Assembly (NCBI GenBank): GCA_910573755.1
Contig: CAJTBO010000018.1
Span: forward strand, 1 to 64,000
Direction: 5' to 3'
DNA: 64,000 nucleotides
DNA from: Lachnospiraceae bacterium
Lineage (GTDB): Bacteria > Bacillota > Clostridia > Lachnospirales > Lachnospiraceae
Below the pieces are notes generated by a model that was not told the origin of the DNA, did no database searches, and saw only the letters and a program-made list of their open reading frames with translations. The stretch's first letter is position 1. The number at the start of each line of letters is the position of its first letter. This document shows, piece after piece, positions 57,970 to 64,000 of the stretch. The translations under genes and the position numbers were made by a program.

Positions 57970-60093
57970 TCAGATGCCGGGAAAGTCAATGTTATTTCTG
58001 CCACTTCTCTTAAGAAGTGAGGACAGCTGCAGATACTCCTCCTTTTCCTCCCATGCCTCGTCCGAAGTGATTCCTCTGCAGACTTTGTCCGCCTGCATCA
58101 GCATGTCCGCGTCCTGATAGATATCCGCTATCCGGAAGTTCAGTATGCCGCTCTGCCTCACACCGAACATATCCCCCGGCCCTCTGAGTTTCAGATCCTG
58201 TTCCGCAATATAAAACCCGTCATTGGAATGATTTAATACCTCCAGCCTTTCCTTCGCCCTGTCCGATCCGGAGCCATTGATAAAGATACAATAGGACTGA
58301 TGTGCCCCTCTTCCCACCCTGCCTCTGAGCTGATGGAGCTGTGCAAGCCCGAAACGCTCGGCATTCTCGATCAGCATCACCGTGGCGTTCGGAATGTTGA
58401 CTCCCACCTCAATAACCGTAGTGGAGACCAGTATATCTATCATCCCCGCCCCGAAGGCATCCATCAATCTGTTTTTCTCCGCCGGTTTCATCTTACCGTG
58501 GAGCATTTCTATCCTGAAATCCGCCGGCAGACCTGCCCGAAGCTTTTGGGTATATTCCTCCACATTCTCCAGATCCGACTCTTCCGAAGCTTCTATCATC
58601 GGGCAGATCACAAAAACCTGACGTCCGCCCTTTATCTCTTTTTCCAGAAAATGCCATGAGCGGCCCCGCCAGTCAGTGCCCACCACACAGTTTTTAACCG
58701 CCTGACGCCCCGCGGGAAGCTGTTTTATCACGGAGACATGCAGATCCCCGTACAGGATCATCGCCAGTGTCCGCGGGATCGGCGTTGCGCTCATCACCAT
58801 CACATGGGGAATGCAGCCGCCCTCACCTTCGCTTTTCCCCATACCCTTCTGCGAAAAAGTCTCCCGCTGCCTTACACCGAACCTGTGCTGTTCATCCGTA
58901 ATCACCAGCGCCAGTTTATGATAATTCACTTTCTCCTGAATCAGCGCATGGGTGCCGATGATCAGATTGCAGGCGCCCGTCTCGATCTTTTCATAAGCCG
59001 CCCGCTTTTCCTTTGCCGTCAGGGAACCTGTCAGCAGTACCAGCTGAAACGGAAGATGATATTTCTCCGCATACCCCCGCAGCGTCTGAAAATGCTGCAC
59101 TGCCAACACCTCCGTGGGCGCCATCATCGCCCCCTGATATCCGTTTGCCGCCGCAAGCAAAAGCGCCAGCGCCGCAAGGACAGTCTTTCCCGAACCCACG
59201 TCCCCCTGCACCAGACGGTTCATCGTATACGCCCCTGTCATATCGTCCAGAATATCCTGCCAGACCTGTTCCTGATCCTTCGTCAGGCGAAAGGGCAGCC
59301 CCTCGAGAAACCGGCCGGTATCCGCCGTCTCCAGCATCGGAAAGGCATTCGGGACGGCTTTTGCGGAAGCTTTCATTTTCTGGATCAATAACAGAAATAC
59401 CAGAAACTCTTCAAATGCCAGCCTTTTTTTTGCCTGCAGCAGCTCCTCCTGACATTTCGGGAAATGGATCTTTGATAAGGCCTCCCAAACGCCGCAGAGC
59501 TTCTGTTCCTCCCTGATCCGCAGGGGCAGGATCTCCGGCAGCAGCTCCCCCTGCTCCCCGGCAGCCTCCAGAACCTGCAGCACCGCTTTTCTGACCGCCT
59601 TTTGATTCAGGCCGTTTGTCAGCGGATAAACAGGCAGCAGCTTTCCCTGCTGCTTTTCGTATTCCGCCGGCGATAATAATAGGGGCTGCTCCATCGTAAA
59701 ACCGTTTCCCCTTTTATGTACTTTTCCCCTAAAATAGTAAACGGCTCCCTTTTTCAGCATCCCCTTGATATAGGGCATATTAAAAAAAGAAAGCTGCAGC
59801 TTTCCGGTCTCATCCGCCGCCTGGGAAAGGCTGACGGAAAGACGCCCTGCCTTTCTTTCCGAAACACCGCTGCAGATAGTGCCCCGTACCACCGCCCTGC
59901 TGTTATCCTGCAGTCCGGCGATCCGGGATACCTCCTCGATCCTGTCATAGTCTCTCGGGTAAAACCGCAGAAGTTCCTCCACCGTCTCCACCCCCATACG
60001 CCGGAACAGTGCCGCCGTCTTATCTCCTATCCCCTTTAAAACCGTAATATTATCTGCCAGATGCATTTCCAACGCACTTCCCTCTTCTTTCAC
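57970..60093 (-). CDS. recG: ATP-dependent DNA helicase RecG
   Basis: A 707-aa RecG: OB-fold wedge domain, then helicase motifs GDVGSGKTVLAALALLLAAA (Walker A), ITDEQHRFGVRQRE (II), VMSATPIPRTLAM (III) and QLHQLRGRVGRG (VI). It remodels stalled forks and branched DNA. Start is GTG at 60093 with GGGGAG nearby; ATG 60066 is possible. Located after fakA as in many Firmicutes, behind a terminator. Confidence 0.96.
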   Translation of the reverse strand: MKEEGSALEMHLADNITVLKGIGDKTAALFRRMGVETVEELLRFYPRDYDRIEEVSRIAGLQDNSRAVVRGTICSGVSERKAGRLSVSLSQAADETGKLQLSFFNMPYIKGMLKKGAVYYFRGKVHKRGNGFTMEQPLLLSPAEYEKQQGKLLPVYPLTNGLNQKAVRKAVLQVLEAAGEQGELLPEILPLRIREEQKLCGVWEALSKIHFPKCQEELLQAKKRLAFEEFLVFLLLIQKMKASAKAVPNAFPMLETADTGRFLEGLPFRLTKDQEQVWQDILDDMTGAYTMNRLVQGDVGSGKTVLAALALLLAAANGYQGAMMAPTEVLAVQHFQTLRGYAEKYHLPFQLVLLTGSLTAKEKRAAYEKIETGACNLIIGTHALIQEKVNYHKLALVITDEQHRFGVRQRETFSQKGMGKSEGEGGCIPHVMVMSATPIPRTLAMILYGDLHVSVIKQLPAGRQAVKNCVVGTDWRGRSWHFLEKEIKGGRQVFVICPMIEASEESDLENVEEYTQKLRAGLPADFRIEMLHGKMKPAEKNRLMDAFGAGMIDILVSTTVIEVGVNIPNATVMLIENAERFGLAQLHQLRGRVGRGAHQSYCIFINGSGSDRAKERLEVLNHSNDGFYIAEQDLKLRGPGDMFGVRQSGILNFRIADIYQDADMLMQADKVCRGITSDEAWEEKEEYLQLSSLLKRSGRNNIDFPGI

Positions 60094-60232
60094 AATACTC
60101 CCCGTCTGCCCCTCCGGCGGATACTCAGATCAGGATTTAAACCGCAGATATACCAGCAGCAGCCGTTTTCCTTATACGCCCGGTGCATCCCCCGGAGAGT
60201 TTGCCATACAGGACAAACTTTCCTATATGACA

Positions 60233-60260
60233 AGAAAAGGGACTGTCACCGTCCCTTTTC
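60233..60260 (-). terminator. Terminator after fakA
   Basis: GAAAAGGGAC pairs with GTCCCTTTTC across a 7-nt loop, with T-rich flanks on both strands. It separates fakA from recG; the about 170-bp gap holds no gene. Confidence 0.75.
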
Positions 60261-60266
60261 GTTTGT

Positions 60267-61946
60267 TTATTCTGCTGATACTACATAGTAATAGATCGGT
60301 TGTCCGCCATATTGTAATTCGACATCGCATCCCGGGTAATTCCCTTCCACTTCCCTGCCGAACGCTTCCGCCTCTTCCTTTTCCACATCCTCACCATAGT
60401 AAATACTGATCAGTTCGACGTCCCCGTCCACCATTTCCTTAACCATCTCCAGTGCGACGGTCTTTTTCTCTTCTCCCGCGGATAAAATGCCTTTATCCCC
60501 GATTCCCATGTAGTCGCCCTGTTTGATCTCCTTATCATCAATGGAAGTATCGCGGACCGCGTAGGTTACCTGTCCGGTTTTCACCTTGCCGATCTCCTCT
60601 TCCATGACTGCCACATTTTCCTCAACGGAAAGATCCGGCACATAATTGATCACCGCTGTGATCCCCTGCGGAACGGTCTTTGTCGGGATCACAAAGATCT
60701 CTTTCCCTTCCACTAAAGACTTCGCCTGATTTGCCGCAAGAATGATATTCTTGTTATTCGGCAGGATAATGATATGGTCTGCATTTACCTTGTCAATGGC
60801 ATTCAGCATATCCTCCGTGCTGGGATTCATCGTCTGGCCGCCTTCAATAATATAATCCACGCCGAGCCCCTTAAAGATCTCGTTTAACCCCTCTCCGATG
60901 GATACCGCGATAAACGCCGTATCCTTCTTCTCCATAACAGGTTCTTTCTCTTTTGCTGCGCCCTCCTTCTGCTGTTCGGACATCTTAAAAAGCTTCTCCT
61001 GATGTTCCAGACGCATATTATCGATCTTTAAATTGGAAAGCGCGCCGTATTTCAGCGCCCGCTGGATCGCAAACCCGGGATCGTTGGTGTGCACATGTAC
61101 TTTTACGATATCATCATCCGCCACAACCACAATGGAATCGCCGATGGACTCCAGATATTCCTTAAAATCCATCTCCATCTTGATATTGAAGGTCCGATTC
61201 AGCATAATGATAAATTCCGTGCAATATCCGAATTTAATATCCGTCTCCGCCTGTGCCTGATAGCTGCCGTAATTTCCCGCAGGCGCCTTATCGCCCGATA
61301 ATGCAGGCGCCGAAAGGTCGATCTCCTTTCCCTGGAAGGCTTCATATGCGCCCCTGATCACTTCCACCAGGCCCTGGCCGCCGGAATCCACAACGCCCGC
61401 CTGTTTCAAGACCGGTAAAAGTTCCGGTGTCTGCGCGAGCACCTCTTCCATGTGCCGCAGTACCTCTCCGATAAAATCATCCAGTTCCGTCCTGCCCTCT
61501 TCCAGCAGTTCCCCGGCTTTTGCGGCGCCGCCTTTTGCCACGGTCAGAATCGTACCTTCCTTCGGCTTCATTACCGCTTTATAGGCGGTTTCCACAGCCT
61601 TATCAAAAGCCACGCACAGATCCGCCGCGTTCAGCTCCTTTTTATCCGCCACGGACTTTGTAAAGCCTCTGAAAAGCTGGGAGAGGATCACGCCCGAATT
61701 TCCCCTTGCCCCTCTCAGGGAGCCGGAAGAGATCGCTTTGCAGACCGCCGACATATCCTCCATGTCAATGCCCGCCACTTCCTTCGCCGCGGACATGATC
61801 GTCATCGTCATATTTGTCCCCGTATCACCGTCAGGTACCGGGAATACATTCAGTTCATTAATCCATTCCTTTTTACTGTCAAGATTTTTCGCACCAGCTA
61901 AGAACATCCTGGAAAGCATCTTAGCATCGATCGTCTTTAAAGCCAC
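60267..61946 (-). CDS. fakA: Fatty acid kinase subunit A (DAK2 domain)
   Basis: A 560-aa FakA/YloV-type protein: LNVFPVPDGDTGTNMTMTIM (metal and ATP site), SLRGARGNSGVILSQLFRGF, VVDSGGQGLVEVIRGAYEAF and a C-terminal DegV-like fold. It phosphorylates fatty acids bound by a FakB/DegV partner. The real start is GTG at 61946, 8 nt after AAGGAGG. It lies 13 bp after the Asp23-like gene, whose stop is inside this ribosome site. Confidence 0.93.
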   Translation of the reverse strand: MALKTIDAKMLSRMFLAGAKNLDSKKEWINELNVFPVPDGDTGTNMTMTIMSAAKEVAGIDMEDMSAVCKAISSGSLRGARGNSGVILSQLFRGFTKSVADKKELNAADLCVAFDKAVETAYKAVMKPKEGTILTVAKGGAAKAGELLEEGRTELDDFIGEVLRHMEEVLAQTPELLPVLKQAGVVDSGGQGLVEVIRGAYEAFQGKEIDLSAPALSGDKAPAGNYGSYQAQAETDIKFGYCTEFIIMLNRTFNIKMEMDFKEYLESIGDSIVVVADDDIVKVHVHTNDPGFAIQRALKYGALSNLKIDNMRLEHQEKLFKMSEQQKEGAAKEKEPVMEKKDTAFIAVSIGEGLNEIFKGLGVDYIIEGGQTMNPSTEDMLNAIDKVNADHIIILPNNKNIILAANQAKSLVEGKEIFVIPTKTVPQGITAVINYVPDLSVEENVAVMEEEIGKVKTGQVTYAVRDTSIDDKEIKQGDYMGIGDKGILSAGEEKKTVALEMVKEMVDGDVELISIYYGEDVEKEEAEAFGREVEGNYPGCDVELQYGGQPIYYYVVSAE

Positions 61947-61959
61947 CGATATTTCCTCC

Positions 61960-62322
61960 TTAATCAATCACTCTGACACCTTCAACATAGATGTTCACTT
62001 TTTCTATCTCAAAACCCGTAAATTCTTCCACTTTATATTTTACACTGCTGATCAGATTATCCGCCACCGCCATAATGCTGACACCGTAAGATACGATGAT
62101 ATGAAAATCCAATGTCAGTTTATTATTTTTCATGGAGACTGCAATACCGCGTGTGATATTATCCTTTTTCAACAGAGATACGATACCGTCCTTTACATTA
62201 ACGCCAGCCATTCCCACTACACCAAAGCTCTCTGTTGCGACGCTGCCGGCATACTGCGCGATCACTTCGCTGTCAATATAAATATTCCCCATGTGGGTAT
62301 TCATAGATGAATTGCTTTTCAT
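61960..62322 (-). CDS. Asp23/Gls24-family (YloU-like) protein
   Basis: A 120-aa protein starting MKSNSSMNTHMGNIYIDSEV, followed by AGVNVKDGIVSLL and FHIIVSYGVSIMAVADNL, then FTGFEIEKVNIYVEGVRV: an Asp23/Gls24 domain linked to envelope stress and, in YloU form, to fatty acid kinase. ATG 62322 has AAGGAGG nearby. Its partner gene order with fakA and rpmB is standard in Firmicutes. Confidence 0.93.
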   Translation of the reverse strand: MKSNSSMNTHMGNIYIDSEVIAQYAGSVATESFGVVGMAGVNVKDGIVSLLKKDNITRGIAVSMKNNKLTLDFHIIVSYGVSIMAVADNLISSVKYKVEEFTGFEIEKVNIYVEGVRVID

Positions 62323-62416
62323 GAAATTCCTCCTTCTTTTTTCACTGTCCGCTATATTATACCTTCTTTTCATAAAAAATGGAATATATAAATTCTATCT
62401 TTTCCCAAAAAATACC

Positions 62417-62445
62417 TTGCATTTTTAGTGTTAATCTGCTATTAT
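62417..62445 (+). promoter_or_regulatory. rpmB promoter
   Basis: TTGCAT (62417-62422) and TATTAT (62440-62445) with a 17-bp spacer, about 45 bp before the rpmB start codon. Confidence 0.7.
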
Positions 62446-62488
62446 ACTACTGTTGCGAATCTATTTCAGTTCGTTAGGAGGTGCGAAG

Positions 62489-62674
62489 ATGGCTAAATGT
62501 GATATTTGTGGCAAAGGCGTTCATTTTGGTAACAACGTAAGCCATTCCCATAGAAGATCCAATAAAATTTGGAGTTCTAATATCAAGAATGTAAAATGCA
62601 AAGTAAACGGAGCTGCTAAAAGAATGCATGTCTGCACAAGATGTCTGCGTTCCGGTGCCGTAGAAAGAGCATAA
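62489..62674 (+). CDS. rpmB: Ribosomal protein L28
   Basis: A 61-aa L28 starting MAKCDICGKGVHFGNNVSHS with zinc-ribbon cysteines CDIC and CTRC. It is a large-subunit ribosomal protein. AGGAGG precedes the ATG. Divergent from the Asp23-like gene, as is typical. Confidence 0.97.
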   Translation: MAKCDICGKGVHFGNNVSHSHRRSNKIWSSNIKNVKCKVNGAAKRMHVCTRCLRSGAVERA

Positions 62675-62697
62675 TTCTATGACAAAAAACGTGGGAT

Positions 62698-62743
62698 GAC
62701 CCGTCTGTCCGGTAAATAAACCGACAGGCGGGTTTTGTTTTTA
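62698..62743 (+). terminator. rpmB terminator
   Basis: ACCCGTCTGTC pairs with GACAGGCGGGT around an about 13-nt loop and is followed by TTTGTTTTT. Confidence 0.88.
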
Positions 62744-62795
62744 TTCTGTTTCGATTTCCCGGATGCCTGCCATCCGGTTCCGGCATTTTAAGACC

Positions 62796-63392
62796 TCAGA
62801 GCTGCCGCTTCAAATGCTCATACTCCCTGCTGATCTGCTGCATCATCTCCTTATCTCCCGCCAGGTTGTCCGGATGATAGATCTTCAGCAGGTCTTTATA
62901 CCGCTTTTTCAACGCCAGCTGATTTTTTACGCCCGCGAAAAAAACACCCATTTCTTCTACTTTAGAATGTATACTGCTTTTTCTTGCCGCATCCGCCTCC
63001 CTTTTCCGAAAGGCTTCCTTCTCTCTTTCAAAAGCTTTCCTGTCCGCCTCAAGCTGTGCGAATCCGTTTTTTAAGATCTCCATCTTTTTGTCAAAAAACT
63101 GCTCGTCCTGCCTGAGCCGCTGCCTTGACGCCGTCACCCTTTGATTCAGAATCTTCATTTCCTCCTGAAACTGCACCCGCTCTTTCAGAAAGTGATTCTT
63201 CATCTCCAAAAGCTTTTTCTGCTCCGTCTGCACACGGATATTTTCGCTGAACAGCCAGAGCTTCAGCGCCCGAAGTTCCTTCTCGCCCATCTCGTCCAGA
63301 TTCAGCCCTGTGTTTCCCCTGTATTCTTCTTTCTCTTTCCCTGCTTCATTTCCTGCGGTTACAGCTCCCATTTTAATATTCCCGGTATCCAA
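62796..63392 (-). CDS. Coiled-coil protein with C-terminal J-like domain
   Basis: A 198-aa protein with a long charged coiled coil (about residues 30-140) and a C-terminal J-domain piece, KKRYKDLLKIYHPDNLAGDK, holding the HPD tripeptide needed to stimulate Hsp70. A C-terminal J-domain with no DnaJ zinc or substrate domains is atypical. It may recruit DnaK to a special client. Convergent with rpmB across its terminator. No signal peptide. Start uncertain. Confidence 0.75.
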   Translation of the reverse strand: MDTGNIKMGAVTAGNEAGKEKEEYRGNTGLNLDEMGEKELRALKLWLFSENIRVQTEQKKLLEMKNHFLKERVQFQEEMKILNQRVTASRQRLRQDEQFFDKKMEILKNGFAQLEADRKAFEREKEAFRKREADAARKSSIHSKVEEMGVFFAGVKNQLALKKRYKDLLKIYHPDNLAGDKEMMQQISREYEHLKRQL

Positions 63393-63492
63393 TCTATTGC
63401 AGCTTCGGACGGCGCCTATTACCTCTTATCATAAATCCGGCATTTATGCCGGATAAGCCATCCCTGCTTCTCATATCCTACAAACAGCTTTC

Positions 63493-63630
63493 TCACAGGC
63501 AAAACAAATTATAGCCGATAATAAGACAGGCAGCGACCAGAATGATCCCTACGATCGTATTGCCTATCAACATCATCAACAGCATACCTGTCGCAACCCA
63601 GAACAGGATCAGTCCCACAACCCGTCTCAC
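63493..63630 (-). CDS. Small membrane protein (45 aa)
   Basis: A GTG-started frame with GGGAG 8 nt upstream: RRVVGLILFWVATGMLLMML, then GNTIVGIILVAACLIIGYNL. Two close hydrophobic spans and almost no loop. I recall similar small proteins after gerW genes in Lachnospiraceae. It lies 67 bp downstream of gerW on the same strand. Confidence 0.6.
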   Translation of the reverse strand: MRRVVGLILFWVATGMLLMMLIGNTIVGIILVAACLIIGYNLFCL

Positions 63631-63697
63631 ACCTTTTTCTCCCGAGGTTCTTTATGACAGTATATGCGCAAAACCTGTTTTATATTATTTTTCTTTC

Positions 63698-64000
63698 TTA
63701 TTCTTTCCCATCCGGAAACGCGATATCCAGAACTTCCTCATCCGGCATCTCTTCTACTCCTGCATTTCCGCCTTTTTTCGACGTAAACTTATCTACGATA
63801 TCCGGCACCATATCCAGAATCTTCGTCATGGTATCCTGATTCTTTACATTCACCAGCTTCGTATAGCCGTCTTTGATGACAAGCACCGCGCTGGGCGTCA
63901 TCTTTCCGCCGAGGCCGCCGCCTGCGTTGTTTTTCTTCTCATCAGCCCCTGCTCCTGCTCCAACACCGAAAGTCACATCCACAAGGGGCAGTATGATCGT
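63698..64000 (-). CDS. gerW: GerW/YtfJ-type sporulation protein, cut by the window edge
   Basis: The visible part reads from the window end in frame: IILPLVDVTFGVGAGAGADE, then GGGLGGKMTPSAVLVIKDGY, TKLVNVKNQDTM and an acidic C-terminus ending FPDGKE. This is the conserved C-terminal half of GerW-family proteins, needed for spore germination in Bacillus. The N-terminus lies beyond base 64000, so the internal ATG at 63982 is not the start. Confidence 0.85.
   Translation of the reverse strand, partial: TIILPLVDVTFGVGAGAGADEKKNNAGGGLGGKMTPSAVLVIKDGYTKLVNVKNQDTMTKILDMVPDIVDKFTSKKGGNAGVEEMPDEEVLDIAFPDGKE

Overview
The window looks like a chromosome segment from a Gram-positive, spore-forming anaerobe of the Clostridia, most likely a gut Lachnospiraceae. 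The reasons are strong AGGAGG-type ribosome sites, a Firmicutes-type gene order (rpmB facing an Asp23-like gene, fakA and recG), sporulation genes (ylbJ-like, gerW), recU, a HisZ/short-HisG pair, and mobile-element modules typical of gut Clostridia. No database search was possible; all names rest on reading the proteins and motifs.

Layout. 1-4.4 kb: a minus-strand redox cluster (lipoprotein aldo/keto reductase, Fe-S flavoprotein, iron alcohol dehydrogenase, alpha/beta hydrolase). 4.5-9.5 kb: a graveyard of conjugative-element pieces (SprT-like, mobilization, receiver-domain and sigma-like fragments, a group II intron tail, a frameshifted gene) around an intact ABC exporter. 9.5-17.0 kb: an integrative mobilizable element with MobV relaxase, large serine recombinase, Cys-rich VLP protein, a broken RepA-like gene, an XRE regulator and immunity-like cargo. 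17.0-24.4 kb: accessory genes: a TetR-controlled flavin operon with a clear promoter and operator, relics, a CPBP protease, and a Cd/Zn P-type ATPase with a separate HMA protein and ArsR regulator, then an AraC regulator and a second sigma-like relic.

24.4-31.1 kb: a histidine operon read on the minus strand from a strong promoter: hisZ, hisG, hisD, a DUF1835-like gene, hisB and a three-domain hisIE. 31-44.8 kb: recU, MATE exporter, RluA-type synthase, ygiQ, an Rpn-type nuclease, two tandem exported paralogs with acidic metal-binding loops, and an RsuA-type synthase fused to a HAD phosphatase. 45-64 kb: core housekeeping (ylbJ-like, amidase, coaD, rsmD, parC, parE, degV, recG, fakA, asp23-like, rpmB, gerW). 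The parE-parC gap is filled by about 3 kb of immunity-like and lipoprotein genes.

The most unusual signal is at operon junctions. Several intercistronic gaps are filled by short open reading frames that overlap the upstream stop, the downstream start, or both, usually through ATGA. In two places these mini-cistrons are tandem-repeated (59-bp units before hisG, 46-bp units after ygiQ). After parE a 55-bp repeat is open in all three frames and carries one bridging frame. Copies of the ygiQ and parC start regions have also been placed in front of other genes. This suggests that local duplication of gene ends creates relays for coupled translation; that reading is inference and needs ribosome profiling and comparative data.
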